From: Clostridium vitabionis
GTDB lineage: Bacteria; Bacillota; Clostridia; Lachnospirales; Lachnospiraceae
DNA length: 64,000 nucleotides
Assembly: GCF_015351765.1 (NCBI RefSeq)
Contig: NZ_JADKQA010000004.1
Coordinates: 186,001-250,000 of the forward strand
Direction of reading: 5' to 3'
Position numbers and translations under genes: made by a program
Part shown: positions 24,683-32,347 of the stretch, in pieces
Layout: every line of letters starts with the position of its first letter
Numbering within the stretch: the first letter of the stretch is position 1
The notes under the pieces: model-generated
Database searches by the model: none
The model's input: only the letters and a program-made list of their open reading frames with translations
Told to the model about the DNA's origin: nothing

Positions 24683-26398
24683 TTATCGTCCTGTTCTGTG
24701 CCAGCGGAACGGGAATTTACGGGACGGTCTGTGTTGGAAAAGAGCCTTTGACTGCTTTCCCGCTTTCCTTATTCCCCGGACGGCGTCCGGGATGAGCAGC
24801 AGGACATAGAACGCGGTATACTGGGATTTTGCCTCCCAGAAGAGATGAAACAGGAAGCCGCCGATGAAGATGACGGCAGGAATCAGCCTGGCGAAGCTCT
24901 CGCCAGGCTGATTTTTGGCCTTGGCATGCACCGACCCGTCAATTTCCGCAGTGGCGTTTGCCGCCGCTTTTCTTGCCGTCCCGCCATACACAGCATTCAC
25001 CGCTCCGGCATTCCCGGCTGCGGAAGTTTTTGACTGGCTGACGAGCAGGGCGTTCAGGAATGCCCCCTCGTAGATCAGCGAGAGGACCATATTGGTTATT
25101 CCGACGTAGAGAGTATGCAGCACGCCGTCCTGGTTCCAGAGGCTGTCCGTCACGGCAGGGATCCTGGAATGTCCGATGATCTGCTGGATCCAGAGGGACT
25201 GGAAAGTCGGGTCAGTCCACTGGGAACGGGTCTTCTGCGCGAAAAATTCCAGGGTGTAAGCCGGATCCGATGCGAAGTCGCGGAACGTCTCCCGGAGATC
25301 TGCGCGGATGAGGCCGGAGGCTTTCGCGGGATCGGCACCGCTCTCCCGGAAAATGCGCACGTTGTAGCCGTTGTACCAGCCATTTGCCCGGCTCCCCGTC
25401 TGGAGACCCATTTCCACCCAGGCGGTCTGCGGGATTCCCCCGGCGGGGCAGCCGGTGATGGCCTCTGTCGCCAGGCGGACCAGGAGGCTTACGCCGAGAG
25501 CCATAGCCGCGATCAGGATCGCTGCGGCAGCCGGGCGGAAGTCCCGCCGGATAATGGCTTCGCCGAGAAGGTAAAGGACAAGTGCCACAAGGACGATCAG
25601 ATAATTGGATTTCAGGAGGACAGCGAGAGCAATAGCAGCTCCGGAGAGGAGCAGCCAGCCGGCGCGGAAGCCATGATCCAAAAAGCGCCGGGCGGCATAG
25701 AGCGCCAGCATCGAGAGGCCGAAGCCGGGCAGTGTCCCGTAGACGAACAGGTAGTAGAAGGCAAAAGGCAGGAAAAGAAGAAGCACGGCCTGCATTTTCC
25801 AGCGGCCGCCGATGAAGCGGGAGAGACACCAGGTTCCGAGGAGAAGATAGCCCAGGTTGAGCGCGCGGAAGACAGCCGGGGCCGCCGCGCCGCCGAAAAT
25901 CCGGATCAGCAGGGCCATGTACAGGATGAGTCCGTTCTGGTTCGGATACGCCCAGACGTAGCCGCTGGTGTCGTCGCTGTACTGGAACAGCGCTTTCTCC
26001 CACGCCTGGTAATTACCCTCGAGGAACTGCCCGGCGATTTTCATACTGAGGGCGGAGTCTGACCCCGCGTAATCCGGGACAATGGCCATCCAGAGGATGC
26101 CGAAGGCGGCGCAAACCGCGCAGAGAACAAGCAAAGGCCTCCGTCCGGCGTTCGCCGGGCGGAGACCTTCGTTCTCTTCGGGAAATTTTTGGGCGCAGAA
26201 CATCACCGCTGCCGCGAGGAGGGCCAGATGAATTACCGGGATATCCCGGTGATACTGGGTGATTTCCTTCCCGCCGAAAACCAGGCAGGTGCCGTTCATG
26301 CTCATCCAGGAAAGGACGGCAAGTATGACGAGAAGGAATGCGCGGATAACTCCGGTCAGGAGGCGTTCCGCCCTGCGATCAGCCTGTTTTTGCGCCAT
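24683..26398 (-). CDS. Polytopic membrane protein, probable GT39-like glycosyltransferase
   Basis: A 571-residue protein with roughly a dozen membrane helices. An early acidic outer loop (PDYAGSDSALSMKIAGQF) after the first helices and the alternating helix pattern resemble lipid-linked sugar transferases of the GT39/ArnT/PMT type, but I see no decisive motif. The start at 26398 has AGAGGA 8 nt upstream; a frame to 26428 adds ten residues. A small lipoprotein gene precedes it on the same strand. The C-terminal 80 residues include low-complexity Ala-rich sequence, and the DNA there contains a perfect terminator-like hairpin for the opposite strand. Confidence 0.65.
   Translation of the reverse strand: MAQKQADRRAERLLTGVIRAFLLVILAVLSWMSMNGTCLVFGGKEITQYHRDIPVIHLALLAAAVMFCAQKFPEENEGLRPANAGRRPLLVLCAVCAAFGILWMAIVPDYAGSDSALSMKIAGQFLEGNYQAWEKALFQYSDDTSGYVWAYPNQNGLILYMALLIRIFGGAAAPAVFRALNLGYLLLGTWCLSRFIGGRWKMQAVLLLFLPFAFYYLFVYGTLPGFGLSMLALYAARRFLDHGFRAGWLLLSGAAIALAVLLKSNYLIVLVALVLYLLGEAIIRRDFRPAAAAILIAAMALGVSLLVRLATEAITGCPAGGIPQTAWVEMGLQTGSRANGWYNGYNVRIFRESGADPAKASGLIRADLRETFRDFASDPAYTLEFFAQKTRSQWTDPTFQSLWIQQIIGHSRIPAVTDSLWNQDGVLHTLYVGITNMVLSLIYEGAFLNALLVSQSKTSAAGNAGAVNAVYGGTARKAAANATAEIDGSVHAKAKNQPGESFARLIPAVIFIGGFLFHLFWEAKSQYTAFYVLLLIPDAVRGIRKAGKQSKALFQHRPSRKFPFRWHRTGR
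24881..24916 (+). terminator. Perfect terminator-like hairpin inside the glycosyltransferase-like gene
   Basis: AATCAGCCTGGCGA (24881-24894) and TCGCCAGGCTGATT (24900-24913) are perfect complements with a 5-nt loop and a following T-run. On the plus strand it can end the convergent symporter transcript, about 300 bp after that gene. Confidence 0.6.
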
Positions 26399-26491
26399 GG
26401 TATGTTCCTCTGCTGCCTGCACCGGCATTCGCTGCTGCCTGCCCCGGCATCCTATGCTGTGCGCCGGGGCGGAGTGTTTTGCCCCGGAAAT

Positions 26492-26710
26492 TTACTTTCT
26501 GGCCGTCTTTGCCCCTGCTGTGGGCAGATCCGCGCCGCTGGATTTCGCCGGGACGCTCTTCGCGGCGGACGAATGTTCCAGTCCTTCCGGCGCGGTGATG
26601 ACTGTGGATTCCACCGGAACCTGGGACGGTTTCGTACTGCTGCCGGACGGGCCGCAGGCGCTCAGGGCGAGCGCCAGGAAAAGCCCCGGCAGAAAAAGCC
26701 ATTTTTTCAT
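26492..26710 (-). CDS. Small lipoprotein
   Basis: A 72-residue protein: MKKWLFLPGLFLALALSAC is a lipoprotein signal with lipobox ALSAC, followed by about 50 Ser/Pro/Thr/Lys-rich residues without a fold. CGGAGGAAGATC precedes the ATG. The membrane protein gene follows 93 bp later. Function unknown. Confidence 0.7.
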   Translation of the reverse strand: MKKWLFLPGLFLALALSACGPSGSSTKPSQVPVESTVITAPEGLEHSSAAKSVPAKSSGADLPTAGAKTARK

Positions 26711-26865
26711 GATCTTCCTCCGAACGGTAATTCCCTGATCTCACATCTTTTGACGACGGGATTATAGCACCGCGCGGTGAAAAAAATGTGTCCGCGGGGA
26801 AAATGTCAGAGGACTGTCAGAATCCTTACGAAAACCGCAAAATAGACGAAAGCTCAGGCTGCCGT

Positions 26866-26937
26866 TCACGCCTCATGCCCTGGGAGAACCCGCAAAACGG
26901 CTGCTGGCAGGCAGTTTTGCGGCTCTCCCAAGGCGTG
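26866..26937. repeat. Dispersed structured repeat, hairpin 3 type
   Basis: TGGGAGAacCCGCAAAAC (from 26881) and GTTTTGCGGctCTCCCA (to 26930) form the core stem; the loop has CTGC...GGCAG. Weaker outer pairing uses ACGCC/GGCGT. It lies between two minus-strand genes. Confidence 0.8.
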
Positions 26938-26955
26938 TGCCGAACAGCAACAAGC

Positions 26956-27993
26956 TCAGCCGTCCTTCCAGTCGGGGTCGGCTTTTTTCAGCGCTTCGAT
27001 CAGGTCGGCAAATTGTTCGTGCCGGAGCCGTGGGAATGCGCGGAGCAGGCGGACGGTGCCGAAGTGCCGGTTGGCCCGGAGAGCCTCCCGGAGTTCGCCC
27101 GCGCGCTTCTGGAGGTTCTGCCGCTGCTCCTCGGAGTAGAGATTTAAGCTGCTGCCGAGCTCCCCGGCTTTTCCGTAGAGCTCCCCGGCTTTTCCATAGA
27201 GCTCCCCGGCTTTTCCGTAGAGCTCCCCGGCTTTTCCTCGAAGCCGGTTCATCTGCGCGTCCGAGTATTCGCTCAGCGCGCTGCTGAGCTCCTGGCGGCC
27301 GAGAGTTGCCTGGACCTGGGCGTGCTGCAGTTTCTGGACGGTCTCCAGGGAGTTTTCTCCCACGAAGGTGCTCAGGCGGTCGGAAGGAATCCGGAGCTTC
27401 CGGCGGATGTCATCCAGCTCGCCGAGGCGCCGGTTCATCCGGAGGACGGAGAGCACGGTGACGATAAAGTCAAAGAGATAGCCCGCGTAGAGCACGGCCA
27501 TCACCGGCCAGCCGATCCGCTGCGGAATCATCTGCGCGGTGTGCTCGGCGAGTTCCCGGTGAAGAACCTTCACCACGAGGACGACGCCGATCCCCCAATA
27601 GATGCTGAACTCCAGGCAGATGTAGCCGTGGAAGTTCAGGGGCTTGTCGCTGTAATCCCACCACCGCGCGTGAAAAATCTTGTCGAGGGCCCATCCCGCG
27701 ACGAGCTCGACGGCGGTGGTCAGCAGCATGCCAAGAAGGAACAGCCAGCCGGTGCCGAGATTCACGGCGCCCGCGGAAGCGTGTCCGGCGAGCAGCCGGT
27801 CTACCCCATTTCCGGCGGCGAGGACAGCGAGCATCCCGAAACCGTACACCGGGCAGACAGGGCCGCAGAGAAACCCGCGGTTTACGATCTTGCCCAGGTG
27901 TACCGCGTGGAAGATCACTTCAACCACCCAGCCGAGAAAGGAGTAGAGCAGAAAGTAAAGGCAGATTTGATAATACGTCATTCCGGCGATCAT
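26956..27993 (-). CDS. PF06541-type membrane protein (putative ABC-transporter type IV family)
   Basis: About 345 residues. The N-terminal half has five to six membrane helices and the segments FLLYSFLGWVVEV, NRGFLCGPVCPVYGFG and WWDYSDKPLNFHGYICLEFS, which mark the PF06541 family of Firmicutes. The C-terminal half is a long cytoplasmic helix with tandem GKAGELY repeats and probably forms a coiled coil. The biochemical role is unknown. I start at 27993 with AAGG upstream; 27981 is also possible. The gene follows a lipoprotein gene after 10 bp. Confidence 0.8.
   Translation of the reverse strand: MIAGMTYYQICLYFLLYSFLGWVVEVIFHAVHLGKIVNRGFLCGPVCPVYGFGMLAVLAAGNGVDRLLAGHASAGAVNLGTGWLFLLGMLLTTAVELVAGWALDKIFHARWWDYSDKPLNFHGYICLEFSIYWGIGVVLVVKVLHRELAEHTAQMIPQRIGWPVMAVLYAGYLFDFIVTVLSVLRMNRRLGELDDIRRKLRIPSDRLSTFVGENSLETVQKLQHAQVQATLGRQELSSALSEYSDAQMNRLRGKAGELYGKAGELYGKAGELYGKAGELGSSLNLYSEEQRQNLQKRAGELREALRANRHFGTVRLLRAFPRLRHEQFADLIEALKKADPDWKDG
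27151..27241 (-). repeat. Four 21-bp tandem repeats encoding GKAGELY
   Basis: Four head-to-tail copies of a 21-base unit (GAGCTCCCCGGCTTTTCCGTA on the plus strand is one unit, with a single variant base in one copy) encode an exact heptad in a coiled-coil region. Confidence 0.9.
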
Positions 27994-28003
27994 GGGCTGA
28001 ACC

Positions 28004-28609
28004 TTACTTGGACGCTTTTGTTGTGGAAGCGGCCGCGGAGGCGGAGGCACCGATGTGGCGGTAATCTTTGACGTAGCCGGCATTGTCGATGACCTTTTTC
28101 CCCTTCACGGTGAGCGTCAGGGTCTTGCCCTCCAGGTTGTTGAGCAGGGTATTGGTGAGGGCTGTCTGCACCAGCTCGTCGTCGGCCTTGTCCAGGGAAG
28201 AGAGGTCGCAGGTAAGGCTGCCGTTGTCATTCTTGAAGCTGTTCACCTTGATCCCGGATTCGATCACGCCGAGCTCGGCCATCTTGTCGATCAGCTTCTG
28301 CGCGTCCACGGAATCGCCGTCCACGGCGTCCATGGTCTGCTCGAGGCCGGTCCCGTCGGACTTGATGGTGTAGATGGCGACAGCGGTCTCTGTCACATCA
28401 TCGGTGTTGCCGGTCATGCTCATCTTCTCCGCCGCGCCGTCAACGGTGGTGTAGGTCTCCCCGTCCGGGGTCGTCTCGCCCTTGCCGGCGGAAGCCGCGC
28501 TCTCGGCGGCAGACTGGGCCGGATTGTTCTTGGTCGGTGTGCATGCCGTGAAGCTTCCGGCGAGTGCCGCGGTCAGGAGAAGCGCCCCTGCGAGTGTTCG
28601 TATTTTCAT
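28004..28609 (-). CDS. Lipoprotein with possible GerMN-like domain
   Basis: A 201-residue protein with signal MKIRTLAGALLLTAALAG and lipobox FTAC. After a Ser/Ala linker, a domain from about residue 70 to 180 (VAIYTIKSDGTGLEQTMDAVDG, AQKLIDKMAELGVIESGIKVNSF) has the alternating pattern of GerMN sporulation/germination domains; this is tentative. It ends with a Lys/Ala/Thr tail. AGGAGGTTATC precedes the ATG. The PF06541 gene follows after 10 bp, so the two are likely co-transcribed. Confidence 0.7.
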   Translation of the reverse strand: MKIRTLAGALLLTAALAGSFTACTPTKNNPAQSAAESAASAGKGETTPDGETYTTVDGAAEKMSMTGNTDDVTETAVAIYTIKSDGTGLEQTMDAVDGDSVDAQKLIDKMAELGVIESGIKVNSFKNDNGSLTCDLSSLDKADDELVQTALTNTLLNNLEGKTLTLTVKGKKVIDNAGYVKDYRHIGASASAAASTTKASK

Positions 28610-28683
28610 GATGATAACCTCCTGGGATAATTCGAAAAATGCCTGCCTTTTGTGCCGGGAGACAGTGTCTCCACAGTGCCCGT

Positions 28684-28712
28684 ATTATACACCAAGGAAA
28701 TTTGCGCGGCAA
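28684..28712 (-). promoter_or_regulatory. Promoter of the lipoprotein/PF06541 operon
   Basis: On the minus strand TTGCCG (28712-28707) and TATAAT (28689-28684) are 17 bp apart, about 75 bp before the start codon. Confidence 0.65.
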
Positions 28713-28784
28713 CCGCAATTCCCGGTGCGGCGGGAGATTCCGTGAGATTTCACAGATTCTTCACGGCTTGCCACTGTTTGGCAC

Positions 28785-28841
28785 ATGCAGGCGGAGAACC
28801 TGAGAGCGGGCGTCTGCGGACGGCTTTGCGCGTTCTCCACC
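28785..28841. repeat. Dispersed structured repeat, degenerate hairpin 3
   Basis: CAGGcGGAGAAC (28788-28799) pairs with GTTCTCCacCTG (28832-28843) around a GC-rich loop that lacks the exact CTGCAAGCAG core. Likely a decayed copy. Confidence 0.55.
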
Positions 28842-28890
28842 TGATTTCGTCCCTTGCGCAAAAAACCTCTCTATTATAAAATAAAAGCAG

Positions 28891-28943
28891 CTGTCCGGAG
28901 CCTGCATCCCGCGAAGCCCTGCTTCCCCGCATGTGCTGGACAG
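28891..28943. repeat. Dispersed structured repeat, short copy (outer stem plus hairpin 1)
   Basis: CTGTCC (28891-28896) and GGACAG (28938-28943) form the outer stem, with GCATCCCGCGAAG...GCTTCCCCGCATGTG inside, the hairpin-1 sequence of the full units. Hairpins 2 and 3 are missing. It is 120 bp before the response regulator gene. Confidence 0.7.
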
Positions 28944-29064
28944 GTAAAAATAGAAGAGGTTAAGCTGATGGTTGACTGCCGCTTCCGGCGCGGTTCACGG
29001 CAAGCCGTGGCAGCGCCCCGGGGCGGCGTTTTTCCTGTTTGGAAAGAAATAAGGAGGAAGTCCG

Positions 29065-29760
29065 ATGCAGACGATTCTTGTGTGCGACGACGACCATGAG
29101 ATTGTCGACGCGATTGAGATTTATCTCACCGGCGAGGGCTACCGGGTTCTTAAGGCCTACGATGGTCAGGAAGCCCTTGAGCTGATGAAGAATAATGAAG
29201 TGAACCTGCTGATCCTGGATGTGATGATGCCGGGGCTTGACGGCATCCGAACCACGATGAAGGTTCGGGAGACCAGCAGTGTCCCGATCATCATCCTGTC
29301 GGCGAAGTCCGAGGACGCGGACAAGATCCTCGGCCTCAATATCGGTGCCGACGATTACATCACGAAGCCGTTCAATCCGCTGGAACTGGTGGCGCGGGTG
29401 AAATCCCAGCTCCGCCGCTACACCCAGCTGGGCAATATGGAAGCCAGGGACAGCGCGCACATTTTCACCTGCGGCGGCCTGGAGATCAACGATGAGAATA
29501 AGGAGGTCTTTGTGGACGGCAAGCCGGTCAAGCTGACGCCCATCGAGTACAATATCCTTCTCCTCCTCGTGAGGAACGCGGGGAAGGTTTTCTCTATTGA
29601 CGAAATTTACCGGAAAATCTGGAATGAACAGCCGATTGACGCGGACAATACGGTCGCGGTCCATATCCGCCATATCCGCGAGAAGATCGAGATCAATCCC
29701 CGGGAACCCCGCTATCTCAAGGTGGTCTGGGGCGTCGGCTATAAGATTGAGAAGCAGTAA
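29065..29760 (+). CDS. OmpR/PhoB-family response regulator
   Basis: A 231-residue regulator with an N-terminal receiver domain (phosphorylated Asp D52 in LLILDVMMPG, acidic DDD near residues 8-10, conserved Lys in YITKPF) and a C-terminal winged helix (LTPIEYNILLLLVRNAGKVFS, RHIREKIEINPREPRYLKVVWGVGYKIE). GGAGGAAG precedes the ATG. The partner kinase follows after 15 bp. The stimulus is unknown. Confidence 0.95.
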   Translation: MQTILVCDDDHEIVDAIEIYLTGEGYRVLKAYDGQEALELMKNNEVNLLILDVMMPGLDGIRTTMKVRETSSVPIIILSAKSEDADKILGLNIGADDYITKPFNPLELVARVKSQLRRYTQLGNMEARDSAHIFTCGGLEINDENKEVFVDGKPVKLTPIEYNILLLLVRNAGKVFSIDEIYRKIWNEQPIDADNTVAVHIRHIREKIEINPREPRYLKVVWGVGYKIEKQ

Positions 29761-29775
29761 AAGAGGGCTCTTTTG

Positions 29776-32316
29776 ATGAATTTCTCCATGTGGACCCTGC
29801 AGACCCGGAAGATCGCCGCCAGCGTGCTGCACCTGGTTTTTCTCGCCATCGCGGTTCTGGGGATCAGCACGATGTACATGAACGACAACTTCGGCGTCGG
29901 CATCACCCGGATCAAGAATGTCAGCTACGAGGAGACGGACGAATTCGGCAGCCGCGTGAACAGCGACATCAACAGCATTTTCCAGTACATCCGGTACCGG
30001 GATGTCTTCTCCCACGGCGGGAGCATCAGCTCGGACAGTGAGATGCTCCGGATCATGTACGGGCCGACCGAGACGGTCTCCTACACCCTGCAGGACCTGA
30101 TTGTCTTCCTGGAAGCCAGAGGCTATGTCCTGAGCGAGGATTTTGTGTGCACGAAGGCCGGAAATCCCTCCGCGACGGCGGCGAACCGGGAGGGCTATGT
30201 CCTCTGGACCGCAGCGACGCCGGAGGTTGCGCTGGACACCCCGCGCAAGACCAGCCGGGTCAGCCTGGAGGATGCCGCGCTCAAGGTCATGGACTCCCTC
30301 AGCGGTTATTACCGGACATACAACCGGTTTTTTGTGAGCGGCAGCAATTTTCTGTTCAAGGTCAGCTATACGAATCCGGATAATCCCGCGGACACCACGG
30401 TCTACACGAACGCGGACGGCCTCACGGAGGACAACGTCCGGAATTACGGGAAATATGCCTACCTTCCGGGCAATTCGGTGTTCTATGACACGAACCTCCG
30501 GTCGATTGCCCTGAACACGATCCCGGCGCTGGTGTCGTACAATCCCTATTCCGGGAGCAATTTTTACCTGCTCGCCGCGGTGGACACCAGCTACCCGGCG
30601 GACGATATCTACGCCCAGGCGAAGGCACGGTACACCGGCATGCAGGATTACTATATCACCGGCTTTGTCCTCATGGTGATCGGGATCCTGGTCGCGGCGA
30701 TGACGCTCGTTTACCTGGTCCGGATTTCCGGGCACACGGACGGAAGCCGCGAGATCCGCCTCCGGGCGGTGGACAGAAATCACACGGAGACCGGCATTCT
30801 GCTGTTTGCCCTTGTCACGGCTGCGGCTTTCGGCCTCTGCCGGATCGTGGTGATCCGGCTGGTGCACCTGTCGATTCCCCGCGCATCCTGGCCGCCGGCG
30901 GAGAAGGCCTGCTATCTGTCTGTCCTCTACCTGGGCGCGCTGCTCACCTTTTTCAGCATGCTGCGCCGCTTTAAGGCGGGCGTCCTCTACTCCGGCAGCT
31001 GGCTCTATACGCTGGAGGAGCGGATGCAGGTCCCGAAAACCGGGAAGGTCAGCCGGGCGAAGGCATTTGCCCAGTTTGTCGCCTTTATTCTCGTCAATGC
31101 GGGGCTGGTGGGACTCTCGTGCCTGCTCTTTACCCGGGTCTTTGCCAGCCGGGCGCTCGGCATTTTTCTCGGTGCCGTGGTGCTGGCCTTCTGGCTGGTG
31201 ATGAATCTCTGGATTTTTTCCGGGATTTTCCGCCACCGGGCGGAGATGAACGAGCTCGTGGACGCAGTCTCCCGCATCTCCTCGGGCGAGACGGATTTTA
31301 AGATGGATACGGAGGGCTTTGACGGCCAGGAGCTGGCGCTGGCGGACGGGCTCAACAGGATCGGGGACGGCCTGGAAAATGCCCTGCGCGAAAAGGTCCG
31401 CAGCGAGCGGCTGAAAGCCGACCTGATCACGAATGTGTCCCACGATATCAAGACCCCGCTGACCTCGATCATCAATTATGTCGACCTCATCAAGCGGGAG
31501 GAGATCACGGATCCCCGGATCCGGGGCTATCTCGAGATCCTGGACCAGAAATCCCAGCGGCTGAAGACCCTGACCGAGGATCTGGTGGAGGCGTCCAAGG
31601 CGAGTTCGGGCAATATCCACATGGAGATGGCAAGAATCGACCTGGTGGAGCTGGTCTGCCAGACCAACGGGGAATTTGAGGACAGGCTGGCCGCCCGGAA
31701 CCTGCAGCTGATCATGCGCGCCCCGGAAGAGCCGCTGGTGATCTGGGCGGATGGCAGGAGCCTCTGGCGGGTGGTGGAAAACCTGTACACCAACGTCTGC
31801 AAGTACGCGCTGGAGGGCAGCCGCGTCTATGTGGATATTGTGCGCAGGAGGGCGGATATGGCGCATGTCCCGGCTGCTGCTGTCCCGGAGGAGGCAAAGC
31901 CGGGGGAGGCGGCAAAGCCGGGGGAGGCGGAGGAAGGAGGCAGCCTTCCGGACCGCGTCATTTTCACGATCAAGAATATCTCCTCGCGGCAGCTGAATAT
32001 TGACCCGGAGGAGCTGACCGAGCGCTTTGTCCGGGGGGATGTCTCGAGAACCACCGAGGGCAGCGGCCTCGGGCTTTCCATCGCGAAGAGCCTGACCGAG
32101 CTGATGAAGGGAACCTTCACGATCACGATCGACGGGGACCTGTTCAAGGCGAGTGTGGCTTTTGACCTGGCAGAGCCGGAGAAAAAGCCGGAGACGCCGG
32201 GAAATGCTTCTGCGGAAGCCGGGCTGCCGGAGATGCCTCCGGCGGAGAGCGGGAGGACGCCCGGGGATGAGGCTCCGGGGGAAGGAACCGGCAGGGATGC
32301 TGATGAACTAAAGTGA
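29776..32316 (+). CDS. Sensor histidine kinase
   Basis: An 846-residue membrane kinase. One N-terminal helix (about 15-35) and a large extracytoplasmic domain (about 40-290) are followed by four or five more helices (about 295-480), a HAMP-like linker, the dimerisation/phosphoacceptor domain with H556 (NVSHDIKTPLTS) and an ATPase domain (VVENLYTNVCKYAL as N box, GSGLGLSIAKSL as G box). A Pro/Glu/Ala-rich insert (EEAKPGEAAKPGEAEEGG) interrupts the ATPase domain between N box and G boxes. The C-terminal tail is low complexity. Chosen start is the ATG; a TTG directly before it is also in frame. Pairs with the upstream regulator. Confidence 0.93.
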   Translation: MNFSMWTLQTRKIAASVLHLVFLAIAVLGISTMYMNDNFGVGITRIKNVSYEETDEFGSRVNSDINSIFQYIRYRDVFSHGGSISSDSEMLRIMYGPTETVSYTLQDLIVFLEARGYVLSEDFVCTKAGNPSATAANREGYVLWTAATPEVALDTPRKTSRVSLEDAALKVMDSLSGYYRTYNRFFVSGSNFLFKVSYTNPDNPADTTVYTNADGLTEDNVRNYGKYAYLPGNSVFYDTNLRSIALNTIPALVSYNPYSGSNFYLLAAVDTSYPADDIYAQAKARYTGMQDYYITGFVLMVIGILVAAMTLVYLVRISGHTDGSREIRLRAVDRNHTETGILLFALVTAAAFGLCRIVVIRLVHLSIPRASWPPAEKACYLSVLYLGALLTFFSMLRRFKAGVLYSGSWLYTLEERMQVPKTGKVSRAKAFAQFVAFILVNAGLVGLSCLLFTRVFASRALGIFLGAVVLAFWLVMNLWIFSGIFRHRAEMNELVDAVSRISSGETDFKMDTEGFDGQELALADGLNRIGDGLENALREKVRSERLKADLITNVSHDIKTPLTSIINYVDLIKREEITDPRIRGYLEILDQKSQRLKTLTEDLVEASKASSGNIHMEMARIDLVELVCQTNGEFEDRLAARNLQLIMRAPEEPLVIWADGRSLWRVVENLYTNVCKYALEGSRVYVDIVRRRADMAHVPAAAVPEEAKPGEAAKPGEAEEGGSLPDRVIFTIKNISSRQLNIDPEELTERFVRGDVSRTTEGSGLGLSIAKSLTELMKGTFTITIDGDLFKASVAFDLAEPEKKPETPGNASAEAGLPEMPPAESGRTPGDEAPGEGTGRDADELK

Positions 32317-32347
32317 GGATCAGGAGAATTAGGAGGAATACAGCGAT

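Noticed and set aside
27151-27241. CRISPR array
   Set aside because: The 21-bp repeats are contiguous without spacers and encode an in-frame heptad.
28960-31866. 968-residue minus-strand open frame
   Set aside because: Antisense to the response regulator and kinase genes, which have full domain motifs; composition is Arg/His/Pro-rich as in shadow frames.
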